DNA from: Betaproteobacteria bacterium
GTDB taxonomy: Bacteria > Pseudomonadota > Gammaproteobacteria > Burkholderiales > Casimicrobiaceae
NCBI GenBank assembly: GCA_016720425.1
Contig: JADKKQ010000007.1
Coordinates: 62,001-126,000 of the forward strand
Reading direction: 5' to 3'
DNA: 64,000 bases
This document shows, one piece after another, positions 51,241-62,228 of this stretch (its first letter is position 1; every line of letters starts with the position of its first letter). The notes beneath the pieces were generated by a model. It made no database searches and was not told the DNA's origin. It saw only the letters and a program-made list of their open reading frames with translations. The position numbers were made by a program, and so were the translations under genes.

Positions 51241-51269
51241 TTGCGAAAACGGCGCCAAAAGGCTATATT
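51241..51269 (+). promoter_or_regulatory. Sigma-70 promoter of the rpsU cluster
   Basis: TTGCGA, a 17-base spacer and TATATT form a near-consensus sigma-70 promoter. Transcription would begin about 51276, 36 bases before the rpsU ATG, whose Shine-Dalgarno sequence is AAGGA. Confidence 0.8.
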
Positions 51270-51311
51270 TACCGGCTATCGCCTTTGGCACCTCCAACAA
51301 GGAATCGATTC

Positions 51312-51524
51312 ATGACCAGCGTTCGCGTTCGCGAGAACGAGCCCTTCGAAGTGGCCCTGCGCCGCTTCAAGCGCAGCATCGAGAAGACCGGCCTCCTCAC
51401 CGAACTGCGCGCGCGCGAGTTCTACGAAAAGCCGACCTCCGAGCGCAAGCGCAAGCTCGCGGCCGCCGTCAAGCGCCACTACAAGCGTCTGCGCAGCCAG
51501 CAACTGCCGCCCAAGCTCTACTAG
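51312..51524 (+). CDS. rpsU: 30S ribosomal protein S21
   Basis: This is a 70-residue basic protein starting [21 protein letters not shown], the standard bS21 sequence, ending QLPPKLY. It is a late-binding protein of the small subunit near the anti-Shine-Dalgarno region of 16S rRNA. It is the first gene of the rpsU-yqeY-dnaG-rpoD cluster, and a terminator right after it makes rpsU mostly a separate transcript. Confidence 0.97.
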   Translation: MTSVRVRENEPFEVALRRFKRSIEKTGLLTELRAREFYEKPTSERKRKLAAAVKRHYKRLRSQQLPPKLY

Positions 51525-51545
51525 AGCCGGCTCGTTGGCGCATCG

Positions 51546-51570
51546 AGGGGCGAAGCGATTCGCCCCTTTT
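51546..51570 (+). terminator. Rho-independent terminator after rpsU
   Basis: AGGGGCGAA, loop GCGA and TTCGCCCCT form a nine-base-pair stem running into TTTT, 21 bases after the rpsU stop. As in the E. coli rpsU-dnaG-rpoD operon, it would lower downstream transcription. Confidence 0.9.
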
Positions 51571-51641
51571 GCATTTCCGGACCCGAATTTCCGGAGCGCC
51601 TGCACCGTGAACCCGCCCGCACCTCGCCCCAGGAGTCCGCG

Positions 51642-52088
51642 ATGACGTTGAAAGCCAGGATCACCGAAGACATGAAGGACGCGATGCGGGCGAAGGACAG
51701 CGCCCGGCTGTCGACGATCCGGATGCTGCTGGCGGCGATCAAGCAGCGCGAAGTGGACGAGCGGATCGAACTGACCGACGCCGACGTGCTGGGCGTCATC
51801 GAAAAGATGCTGAAGCAGCGCCGGGACTCGATCGCGCAGTTCGAGGCCGGCAAGCGCGAGGATCTCGCCGCGATCGAGCGGGCCGAGGTCGCCGTGCTGC
51901 AGGCTTACCTGCCGCAGCAACTCACCGCGGCCGAGATCGACACCCTGATCGCCGAGGCCATCGCCGCCACCGGCGCGGCGGGCCTGGCCGGCATGGGCAA
52001 GGTCATGGCCGCGCTGAAGCCGAAGCTTGCCGGCCGCGCCGACATGGGCGCGGTGTCGGCCCGCATCAAGGCCCGACTCGCCGGCTGA
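51642..52088 (+). CDS. yqeY: GatB/YqeY domain protein
   Basis: This 148-residue protein resembles the tRNA-binding C-terminal domain of amidotransferase subunit GatB. It starts MTLKARITEDMKDAMRAKDS and contains RLSTIRMLLAAIKQREVDER and the QLTAAEIDTLIAEAIAATGA helices. Its role is unsettled; binding to charged tRNA has been proposed. AGGAG lies six bases before the ATG. The position rpsU-yqeY-dnaG-rpoD is conserved in betaproteobacteria and Gram-positives. Confidence 0.93.
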   Translation: MTLKARITEDMKDAMRAKDSARLSTIRMLLAAIKQREVDERIELTDADVLGVIEKMLKQRRDSIAQFEAGKREDLAAIERAEVAVLQAYLPQQLTAAEIDTLIAEAIAATGAAGLAGMGKVMAALKPKLAGRADMGAVSARIKARLAG

Positions 52089-52164
52089 CGCCCGGCCGGG
52101 CCCGAGCGGCGTCCGGCAACCTGCGGCGGGGAGAAAACGCCCTTCCGCTCGCGCGCCGCTTGCC

Positions 52165-52170
52165 TATAAT
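52165..52170 (+). promoter_or_regulatory. -10 element of dnaG
   Basis: TATAAT lies 95 bases before the dnaG ATG, in the 176-base gap after yqeY. TTCCGC 16 bases upstream is a weak -35. It would allow dnaG-rpoD expression independent of rpsU. Confidence 0.5.
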
Positions 52171-52264
52171 CCAGGCATCCCCCGCGTTTGCCGCCCGGCC
52201 GTGCCGGCGCCTCTGCCGGCCCGCAGTCGGCGAGCACGTCACCCGGCCCCTTGCGCCCAAGGTC

Positions 52265-54124
52265 ATGATTCCCAGCGATTTCATCCAGACCCTGCTGTCG
52301 CGGATCGACATCGTCGAGGTCATCGATCGCTACGTCCCGCTGAAGAAGGCCGGCGCCAACCACGTCGCCTGCTGCCCGTTCCACAGCGAGAAGTCGCCGT
52401 CGTTCACGGTCAGCCAGGCGAAGCAGTTCTATCACTGCTTCGGCTGCGGCGCCCACGGCACGGCGATCGGCTTCCTGATGGAGCACGGCGGCAAGACGTT
52501 CCCCGAGGCGGTCGACGAACTGGCGCGCGACGCCGGCCTCACCGTGCCGCGGGTCGAGCGCCCCGGCGACGCCGAGCGGCGCGTCCAGGCGCTGGACCTG
52601 ACCCAGCTGACGCTGACGGCGGCCAAGCATTATCGTGCGGCGCTGAAGGACAGTCCCAAGGCGATCGCCTACCTCAAGGACCGGGGACTGACCGGCGCCA
52701 TCGCCGCCCGCTTCGGCATCGGCTATGCCCCGGAGGCCTGGCAGGCGCTGGCGGCGGCGTTCGCCGACTACGACAACACCGCCCTCGAGACCGTCGGCCT
52801 GGTGATCGCCGGCGACGCCGGCAAGCGCTACGACCGCTTTCGCGACCGGATCATGTTCCCGATCCACGACTCGCGCGGCCAGGTGATCGGTTTCGGCGGC
52901 CGCGTCATCGGCGCGGGCGAACCGAAGTACCTGAACTCGCCGGAGACGCCGCTCTTTTCCAAGGGCCGCGAACTCTACGGGCTCTACCTCGCCCGCAACG
53001 CCATCCGTGAGGCCGGGCGCGTCGTCGTCGTCGAAGGCTACATGGACGTGGTCGCGCTGGCCCAGCACGGCGTCGACTACGCGGTCGCGACGCTGGGCAC
53101 CGCGACCACGCCGATCCACGCGCAGAAGCTGCTGCGCGTCGCCGACCACGTGGTCTACTGCTTCGACGGCGACACCGCCGGGCGCAAGGCGGCGTGGCGA
53201 GCGCTGGAGAACACGCTGCCGGTCGTCACCGACGGCAAGCAGGTGGGTTTCCTCTTTCTGCCTGAGGGTGAGGACCCCGACGACTACATCCGCCAGCGCG
53301 GCAAGACGGCTTTCGAGGCGCTGGTCGACCGGGCGACGCCGCTGTCGGAATTCCTGCTGAGCGAACTGTCGGCGCGCCACCCCCCGGTCAGCGACGAGGG
53401 GCGTTCCGCGCTGGTCGCCGCGGCCAAGCCGCTGCTCGCGCTGATCCACGCGCCGGTGCTGGCCGCGCTGCTGCGGCACCGGCTCGCCGGCATCGCCGGT
53501 CTGCCGGAAAGCGAGTTGCGCGAACTGTTGCGGCCGGCCGCGGGCGAGCCCGAGCGGCGCGCGCCCGCCCCTGCCGACCTGCATGACGCCCCGCGGCCGT
53601 TGCGCCGCGCCACGGGCGGCCCCCGCCGGCGCGCGCCGTCGCTGCGGCGGGAACTGATCCAGTACCTGCTGCTCCAACCGGAACTGGCACGGGACATCGC
53701 GCTGCCGCCGGGGCCGAGCGGCACCGCCGAGGCGGCGGCGCTGCAGGCGCTGATCGATTATTGTCGCGCCTGCGAGCACCCGCTGACCACGCCGGCCGTG
53801 ATGCAGGCCTTCAGTGCCACCGACCACGAGCAGCTGTTCGCCGACGCGCTGGCCACCGCCACCGACCACGCGCTGGCGCACGACCAGGCGCAGACCGCGT
53901 TGGCCGAGGGAGTCGCGCGCCTCTGGCAGCACGCGGCGCGCAGCGGCTACGGCGACGCCCCGGCGAACGGCGCGCCGGCACGTTCGGCCGAGGAGACCGA
54001 ACGGTTGCGCCAGCTGGCCATCGTGCGCGGCGCGGCGACCCGCCGCACCGACGAGCCCGACCGCGAGGACGGATCGCCGACGCGGATGAGATCGCCGACG
54101 GAACAGCCTAACTTGATGTTATAA
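52265..54124 (+). CDS. dnaG: DNA primase
   Basis: This is a 619-residue primase that makes RNA primers at the replication fork. The N-terminal CHC2 zinc domain has Cys37, His40, Cys58 and Cys61 (CPFH, CFGCGAHG). The TOPRIM domain carries VVVVEGYMDVVALAQ and YCFDGDTAGRKAA with the metal-binding acidic residues. The C-terminal DnaB-interaction domain (about 450-619) is less conserved. I chose the ATG at 52265; the open frame upstream is not coding. It ends 62 bases before rpoD. Confidence 0.96.
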   Translation: MIPSDFIQTLLSRIDIVEVIDRYVPLKKAGANHVACCPFHSEKSPSFTVSQAKQFYHCFGCGAHGTAIGFLMEHGGKTFPEAVDELARDAGLTVPRVERPGDAERRVQALDLTQLTLTAAKHYRAALKDSPKAIAYLKDRGLTGAIAARFGIGYAPEAWQALAAAFADYDNTALETVGLVIAGDAGKRYDRFRDRIMFPIHDSRGQVIGFGGRVIGAGEPKYLNSPETPLFSKGRELYGLYLARNAIREAGRVVVVEGYMDVVALAQHGVDYAVATLGTATTPIHAQKLLRVADHVVYCFDGDTAGRKAAWRALENTLPVVTDGKQVGFLFLPEGEDPDDYIRQRGKTAFEALVDRATPLSEFLLSELSARHPPVSDEGRSALVAAAKPLLALIHAPVLAALLRHRLAGIAGLPESELRELLRPAAGEPERRAPAPADLHDAPRPLRRATGGPRRRAPSLRRELIQYLLLQPELARDIALPPGPSGTAEAAALQALIDYCRACEHPLTTPAVMQAFSATDHEQLFADALATATDHALAHDQAQTALAEGVARLWQHAARSGYGDAPANGAPARSAEETERLRQLAIVRGAATRRTDEPDREDGSPTRMRSPTEQPNLML

Positions 54125-54125
54125 T
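54120..54125 (+). promoter_or_regulatory. -10 element between dnaG and rpoD
   Basis: TATAAT overlaps the dnaG stop codon (TAA at 54122-54124) and lies 61 bases before the rpoD ATG. The -35 is poor. E. coli places secondary rpoD promoters in the same area, including a heat-shock promoter. Confidence 0.45.
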
Positions 54126-54186
54126 TTGAAGTTTTCTCGACCGACCCCAACTGTCGGACGTCGGCCCCCGAATCGCTAGGAAGACC

Positions 54187-56679
<2,493 letters not shown>

Positions 56680-56729
56680 CGCAAGGCAGCGGGCTCCCGC
56701 CGCGGACGGCGCGCGGCGCACGGCGCAAC

Positions 56730-56749
56730 GCCCCGCGGACGGGGCTTTT
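56730..56749 (+). terminator. Rho-independent terminator after rpoD
   Basis: GCCCCG, loop CGGA and CGGGGC form a six-base-pair GC stem followed by TTTT, about 50 bases past the rpoD stop. Confidence 0.85.
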
Positions 56750-56907
56750 CGCCTCGCGCCGGATGCCGGCGGGCGGCGCCGAGGCGCCCGCCCGGCGACA
56801 CGGCGGCCCGGAGGGGAGTACGATAGCGCGGTCTTCCGCTGGCGCGAACACCGCTCTGCGGCCTCGTCGGCGGACGACCATCCCATCATCGACCTGAGGA
56901 CCGTGCC

Positions 56908-57174
56908 ATGAAGACCCTTTTCCTTGCCGCCGCGATCGCCCTGCTCGCCAGCACCGGCGCGTCGGCAGCCACCCCCAGCTGCGACGCGCAGGCCGCCGAG
57001 AAGAAGCTCGCCGGCGCCGCCAAGACGAGCTTCGTCAAGAAGTGCCAGAAGGACGCGACCGACGCCGCGACGAAGACCTGCGACACGCAGGCCGCGGAGA
57101 AGAAGCTCGCCGGCGCCGCCAAGAACAGCTTCGTCAAGAAGTGCGTGACCGACGCGACGGCCGCGGCGAAGTAG
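56908..57174 (+). CDS. psiF: PsiF repeat protein
   Basis: This is an 88-residue exported protein. A signal peptide MKTLFLAAAIALLASTGASA is followed by two copies of the PsiF repeat, CDAQAAEKKLAGAAKTSFV and CDTQAAEKKLAGAAKNSFV, each ending KKC, so four Cys residues are paired by repeat. E. coli PsiF is a phosphate-starvation-induced protein of unknown function. No PHO box is visible upstream here. The gene stands alone in the chromosome after rpoD. Confidence 0.85.
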   Translation: MKTLFLAAAIALLASTGASAATPSCDAQAAEKKLAGAAKTSFVKKCQKDATDAATKTCDTQAAEKKLAGAAKNSFVKKCVTDATAAAK

Positions 57175-57279
57175 TCGCCGTCGATCCCCGGCTCCCGACC
57201 CGGCGCCCAGGCGGCAATCCCCCACGGGCGCTGACCGCGGTCGCCGCCCGGCAAACCCGCACGGCGGGGAACTTCGGCC

Positions 57280-57285
57280 TATAGT
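57280..57285 (+). promoter_or_regulatory. Possible -10 element of the small basic protein gene
   Basis: TATAGT lies 41 bases before the ATG of the 39-residue gene. The -35 is not recognisable. Confidence 0.35.
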
Positions 57286-57326
57286 GGGTGGCCCGCCCGG
57301 GTCTCGGCGCGCCACAGGAGCGAACC

Positions 57327-57446
57327 ATGTCGCATCAGCCACCGAAAGAAAGCAAGAAGAAGCCGCAGCACACGCCGAAGGAAAAGAAGACGCTGAAGCA
57401 GCAGAAGAAGCACGGCGGCGACGCCGTGCCCTTCATCAAGCACTGA
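57327..57446 (+). CDS. 39-residue lysine-rich protein
   Basis: This small gene encodes 39 residues starting MSHQPPKESKKKPQHTPKEK and ending GGDAVPFIKH, with 14 lysines. CAGGAG lies seven bases before the ATG and TATAGT further upstream, so it has its own translation and transcription signals. Codon use is normal for the region. I recall similar tiny Lys-rich proteins in Burkholderiales, but I cannot name a function; its charge suggests nucleic-acid or ribosome binding. Confidence 0.65.
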   Translation: MSHQPPKESKKKPQHTPKEKKTLKQQKKHGGDAVPFIKH

Positions 57447-57646
57447 TCGCCGATCGCCTGCAGCGAGTCCGGGCCTCCCGCGGCGCATTCCGTCGGCGAG
57501 ACTCGCGTCACCCTTCGCGCCCCCGAGCGCCGCCGGCAGTTCGCGGCGGGTGGCCGTGCGTGCGCCGAACCGTCGGTCGGGCGGCGCTCGCGCAGCCCAC
57601 CCCGACCATGCTCCACGCTGCCGCCGCGCCGCGCGCCCCCGACGCA

Positions 57647-58183
57647 ATGGACATCGACATCCGCGCCATCGACCCCCAGCACGAGCCCCTCGCACCGCTC
57701 TACGAGCTCGTCCGCGACGTGTACACGACGTCGGACCAGATGAGCGAGACTTTCGCCGAGAAGTTTCCCGCGCCGGCCGCGCTCGCAGCCGAGATCGACG
57801 ACGTCTGCGGCCGCCCCGGCGCCGTGTTCCTGGTCGCGACCGCCGGCGGTCGACTGCAGGGCTACGTCGCCCTCAAGCCGCGGCGCCCCGAACGGCTGCG
57901 CCACACCGCCGACCTGCAACTGGGTGTCCGCAGCGGCGCCCGCGGCCAGCGGATCGGCTCCGCGCTGCTGCGCGCCGCGCTCGATCGTGCCGCGCACTCG
58001 GGCGTGGTGGAGCTCGTCTACCTCATGGTGCGCGCCGACAATCTGCCCGCCATCCGGCTCTATGCGTCGACGGGCTTCGACCGGCTGGCGACGCTGCAGC
58101 GCGACCTCCGGATCGACGGGCGCGACTGCGACGGCGTGCTGATGCGCCGGTTCGTCGGCCTGCCCGCCGCCGCGGGCCGCTGA
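57647..58183 (+). CDS. GNAT-family N-acetyltransferase
   Basis: This is a 178-residue acetyltransferase. The acetyl-CoA-binding loop is LQLGVRSGARGQRIGSALLRA (motif A), followed by VELVYLMVRADNLPAIRLYASTGF (motif B). The substrate is not evident. The ATG at 57647 gives the N-terminus MDIDIRAIDPQHEPLAPLYEL, typical of the fold; an in-frame ATG at 57608 would add 13 unstructured residues. Neither start has a good Shine-Dalgarno sequence. A RIO kinase gene follows 44 bases later and may be cotranscribed. Confidence 0.85.
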   Translation: MDIDIRAIDPQHEPLAPLYELVRDVYTTSDQMSETFAEKFPAPAALAAEIDDVCGRPGAVFLVATAGGRLQGYVALKPRRPERLRHTADLQLGVRSGARGQRIGSALLRAALDRAAHSGVVELVYLMVRADNLPAIRLYASTGFDRLATLQRDLRIDGRDCDGVLMRRFVGLPAAAGR

Positions 58184-58227
58184 GCCATGCCCGGCCGACC
58201 GGCCCGTGACCGGGCGCGACCCTCGCG

Positions 58228-59082
58228 ATGAGAACCCCCAAGCGCCTGCAGCCGTTGCTGGACGACGGGCTCATCGACGGCGTCGTGCGTCAGTTGATGA
58301 GCGGCAAGGAAGCGATGGTCTTCGTCGTGCGCTGCGGTGCCGAGACGCGCTGCGCCAAGGTCTACAAGGAAGCCGACAAGCGGAGTTTTCGGCAGGCGGT
58401 CGACTACACCGAGAACCGCAAGACCAAGAACACCCGCCAGGCGCGCGCCATGGCCAAGGGCACGCGCTTCGGGCGCAAGGCGCAGGAGGACGCGTGGCAG
58501 AACGCCGAGGTCGACGCGCTGTACCGCCTGGCCGCGGCCGGCGTGCGCGTGCCGAAGCCCTACCATTTCCACGAAGGCGTGCTGCTGATGGAGCTGGTCG
58601 CCGACCTGCACGGCGAGGCCGCCCCGCGCCTCAACGACCTCGAGTTCACCGCCGACGTCGCCCGCAGTCACCACCAGCGCCTGATCCGCGAGGTGGTGCG
58701 CATGCTGTGCGCGGGCGTCGTGCACGGCGACCTCAGCGAGTACAACATCCTGATCGGCAGCGACGGCCCGGTGATCATCGACCTGCCGCAGGCGGTCGAC
58801 GCCGCCGGCAACAACCACGCGCCGAAGATCCTGGAGCGCGACGTGGCCAACCTGCGCAGCTACTTCGGTCGCTACGCACCCGAGCTCCTCGCCACCGACT
58901 ACGGCCGGGAGATCTGGGCGCTGTTCGAGGCTGGCGCGCTGCAGCCGGACACACCGCTCACCGGTCGCTTCGCACGGGTCGAAAAGGCCGTCGATCTCGA
59001 CGGCGTGCTGCGGGAGATCGACGACGCGCGCTTCGAGGACGCCGCGCGGCGGCTGCGCCTGCGCGACGCGGGCGCCGGCTAG
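58228..59082 (+). CDS. RIO-family serine protein kinase
   Basis: This is a 284-residue atypical kinase of the RIO1 group, known in archaea and eukaryotes for small-subunit ribosome maturation and found in some bacteria with unknown role. The P-loop region is SGKEAMVFVVRCG with the Lys in CAKVYK; the catalytic loop is HGDLSEYNILIG and the metal-binding Asp is in VIIDLPQAVD. Insertion sequences between strands are short. It ends in a three-base overlap with the convergent acyl-CoA synthetase gene. Confidence 0.9.
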   Translation: MRTPKRLQPLLDDGLIDGVVRQLMSGKEAMVFVVRCGAETRCAKVYKEADKRSFRQAVDYTENRKTKNTRQARAMAKGTRFGRKAQEDAWQNAEVDALYRLAAAGVRVPKPYHFHEGVLLMELVADLHGEAAPRLNDLEFTADVARSHHQRLIREVVRMLCAGVVHGDLSEYNILIGSDGPVIIDLPQAVDAAGNNHAPKILERDVANLRSYFGRYAPELLATDYGREIWALFEAGALQPDTPLTGRFARVEKAVDLDGVLREIDDARFEDAARRLRLRDAGAG

Positions 59083-61806
59083 CGGGCGCCCGCGCGTGCG
59101 GACAGGGCGGCCTCGGGCACGAGTTCGAGCACCGAGTTGACCTGCTCCGGCTCGTCGGGGTCGTCGTGGGTGACGAAGCCCAGGCCCTCGGTGAAGCGGA
59201 TCATGTTCGAGTTGTTGCGCAGCACCGCGCCTTCGAGCCGCTTGAGGCCGCGCTTCCTGGCGCAATCGATCAGCCGCTCCATCAGCATCCGCGCCACGCC
59301 GCGATTCTGCCAGGCATCGGCGACGACCACGGCGAACTCGGCGCTCTCCTGGTCGGGATTGCCGATGTACCGGGCGACGCCGACGAAGGCCGGCGTTCCC
59401 GCGTTGTCCGAGATCGCGACCAGCGCCAGCTCGCGGTCATAGTCGACCTGGGTGAAGCGCGCGAGCATCGCCGGCGTCAGCTCGTGCAGCCGGTAGAAGA
59501 AGCGGAAATAGCGCGTCTGCTCGGACAGGCCGTGCACGAACGCGCGCTCGAGCTCGGCGTCCTCGGGCATGATCGGGCGGACGTGCAGCACCGTGCCGTC
59601 GCGCAGCGGGACGTCGGCGACCAGCTCGATCGGGTAGGGATGGATCGCCATGTGGCGGTAGCCGCCGGTGGCGAACTTGCGCTTGGGGTCGATGCTGACG
59701 CGCGCCCCCGCGATGACCGCACCGCCGACGCCGACCCGCACCGGGTCGAGTGACATCGAATTGACCCACGGCAGCGCGCAGACCAGGCTCGACACCTGCA
59801 GCAGGATGCGCACCAGCGGCTCGAGATCGGGGATCGCATCGTGGCTCGGGCGCAGCGATGCGGCCGCACGGCTGCCGCTGATGAGGTCGGTCGCCAGCCG
59901 GTGGTTGAGCGGCGGCAGCAGCACCGTGCGCTCGCTGTCGATCAGCGCGGCCGTGCCGCTGTTGCCGAAGGTGATCACCGGCCCGAACACCGCATCGGTG
60001 TGGACGCCGATCGCCACCTCGCGCACGTCGGGCATCGGCCGTGTCTTGTACACCAGCGCGTGGGCGTTGAAGTCGCCGATCCGGAAGTGCGGCTGGATGT
60101 CCTCCAGCAGGTTGCCGTAGGCCTTGGTCAGCATCCGCCCGCTGCGCAGGTTGGCGCGAACCAGCGCGTCCGGCGGCACCGGCGAGCGCGGGTGCAGGCC
60201 GGAAATGTCGAGCTTGAGCGTGACCGGGTACCCCAGCCGGCGCGCCGCCGCCAACGTTTCCTTCAGCGTGTCGGCGGGCTCGGCGACCTCGACCGGCAGG
60301 TCGAACGCGCGCAACAGCTGCTGGGTCTGCCAGTCGGTCAGCACGGTGTGATTGGCGGCGCCCGCCTCGTCGCGCAGCCGCTCGGCGAGCGTCGTGTCCG
60401 GCGACTCGGGCTCCGGCTGCGGGGCCGGCACCTCGAGCAGCCACTGCTGGTTGCGCCGGTACGCCGCGACGAACGAAAACGCCTCGACGGCGTGCTCGGG
60501 GGTGTAGAAGTCGGGCACGCCGCCCGCTTCGAGCGCGTCGCGAACCTCGCGCTGGCCGATGGCGCCGAGCCACGCGGCGAGCACCGGCTTGGTCGCGCCG
60601 CGGGCGACGGTCGCGACCGCGCGTGCCGCGTCGGTGGCCCCGGTCGCCGGTCGCTGCACGTGCAGCGCCAGCACCGCGTCGACGTGCGGATCGGCGAGCA
60701 GCGCCGACACCGCCGCCGCCATGCGCTCCGGCGTCGCGTCGCCCCGGACGTTGATCGGGTTTCTGGACGCGACGTTCGGCGGCAGCACCGCCGCCAGCGC
60801 CTTGTCGGTTTCCGGGGACAAGCTCGGCCAGCGGTACGCCGCGGTCGGCGGCGCTGTCGGCCGCCAGGGTTCCCGGGCCGTGACCGTTGGTGACGATCGC
60901 CAGCCGATCGCCGCGGGGCTGCTTGCCCATCGACAGGATCCGCGCGGCGGCGAAGAGCTGCGCGTAGCTCATGACGCGCACGGTGCCGGCGCGCTTCATC
61001 GCCGCATCGAACACGGCGTCGGGCAGCGGCGCCTCGGAGCCGGCGCTGGCGAGATGGAGCTCCGACGACCGGCCGGCGCGCAGCACCACGACCGGCTTGG
61101 TGCGCGCCGCGGCCCGCAGCGCGGAGAGGAATCGCCGCGCGTCGCTGACCTTCTCGACGTAGAGCAGGATGCCGTCGGTCTGCGGGTCGTTCACCAGCGC
61201 GTCGAGCAGCTCGCCGAAACCGATGTCGTAGGCCCCGCCGATGGCCGCCACGGTCGAGAATCCGATGCCGTTCGGCCGGGCGAAATTGAGCATCGCCGTG
61301 CACACCGCGCCCGATTGGGCGATCAGCGCCAGGCGTCCGGGCAGCGCCACGCCCGCGCCCATCGTGGCGTTGAGCCCGAGTTCGGTGCGGACGACTCCGA
61401 AGGCGTGCGGCCCCAGCAGCCGGATGCGCCGCTTCTTCGCGGTGGCCACGAGGTCGCGCTGCCAGCGCCGCGCGTCGCCGTCGTCCAGCGGCGGCGCCGA
61501 CAGGATCACCGCCGCCTTCACGCCCGCGCGCGCGCCGTCGTCGAGCACGTCGGTGACCGCCGCGCAGGGCACCGCGATCAGCGCCAGCTCGACCGGCTTG
61601 CCGATGGCGGGCAGCGACGCATGGCAGCGCTTGCCGAGCAGCCGCCGGTGGCTCGGGTTGACCGCGTAGAGGTCGCCCTTGTACCCGCCCTCGAGCAGAT
61701 TCTCATACACGATCCGCCCCAGCGTGCCCGGCTTGTCGGAGGCCCCGACCAGCGCCACCGATGCGGGCGCGAGCAGCGGTCGCAGGTAATGCTGCAGCGT
61801 ACTCAT
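59079..61806 (-). pseudogene. PatZ-like acyl-CoA synthetase (NDP-forming) fused to a GNAT acetyltransferase, one-base frameshift
   Basis: This is a gene of the Pat/YfiQ family, whose members acetylate lysines in acetyl-CoA synthetase and other proteins. From the ATG at 61806 the CoA-binding part (MSTLQHYLRPLLAPASVALVGAS) and succinyl-CoA ligase-like domain are intact. Near 60820-60821 one extra A (on the plus strand) shifts the frame: GVPLAEL then SPETDKALAAVLPPN continues in the next frame. The ATP-grasp domain (LTDWQTQQLLRAFDLPVEVAE) and the C-terminal GNAT domain (VVVADAWQNRGVARMLMERL) then run to 59079. Repaired, it would be about 908 residues, matching the family. Because the domain order is complete and only one base is off, the gene may be intact in the organism, with an error in the consensus. 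Confidence 0.88.
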
Positions 61807-62151
61807 GGGAATGGGCGGGGGAGATTCGACGTCATGGCGGCGGGAGCGCAACGTGGACGCAAACCGTGACCTCCTGCCGAGGCGACTCTTGGGACGGCGG
61901 CCACCGAGGTGCCATCGTCCGGGCCGTTGCCGGTGCCGGAGATTCTACCGTGCGGACGCGGCGCCGCATAGGTCGCGCTCCCCCGACGGCGCAATCCCGC
62001 TGCCACGCTGCCAGTTGCAAGCTGCGTCCGCGCCGCGCTCCATCGGGCGGACGAGCGCTCGGCTATAATCGCCGGCACCGCAAGCGGACCGTGCGCGTCA
62101 TGCGCGATGGCCGTCCGCGTGCCGTTCGTCGAAACACCCTTGCCGGCCAAG
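61807..62151. other. Gene-free interval between the PatZ-like gene and the tRNA
   Basis: The interval holds the upstream region of the minus-strand PatZ-like gene and the tRNA promoter (TATAAT at 62064-62069). I see no small gene, repeat or terminator in it. The tRNA would carry a 5' leader of about 75 bases for RNase P to remove. Confidence 0.5.
62064..62069 (+). promoter_or_regulatory. -10 element of the tRNA gene
   Basis: This TATAAT lies 83 bases before the mature tRNA 5' end; the -35 is not obvious. Confidence 0.45.
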
Positions 62152-62228
62152 GGGCCCGTAGCTCAGCTGGTCAGAGCAGGGGACTCATAATCCCTTGGTC
62201 GTTGGTTCAAGTCCAACCGGGCCCACCA
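62152..62228 (+). tRNA. tRNA with CAT anticodon, probably tRNA-Ile2
   Basis: The 77-base gene folds into a full cloverleaf: acceptor GGGCCCG/CGGGCCC, D arm GCTC/GAGC, anticodon stem GGGGA/TCCCT with loop CTCATAA, T arm GTTGG/CCAAC with loop TTCAAGT, then A and an encoded CCA. CAT anticodons mean elongator Met or Ile2 (lysidine-modified). The variable and T arm (CTTGGTCG, TGGTTCAAGTCCA) resemble E. coli ileX rather than metT, so Ile2 is preferred. It is a single gene, near rpoD as in other betaproteobacteria. Confidence 0.92.

Noticed and set aside
51193..51315. 40-codon frame from the repeat GTG to a stop overlapping the rpsU start
   Set aside because: The strong rpsU promoter lies inside it, so most rpsU transcripts would not contain it. 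The overlap is probably coincidental.
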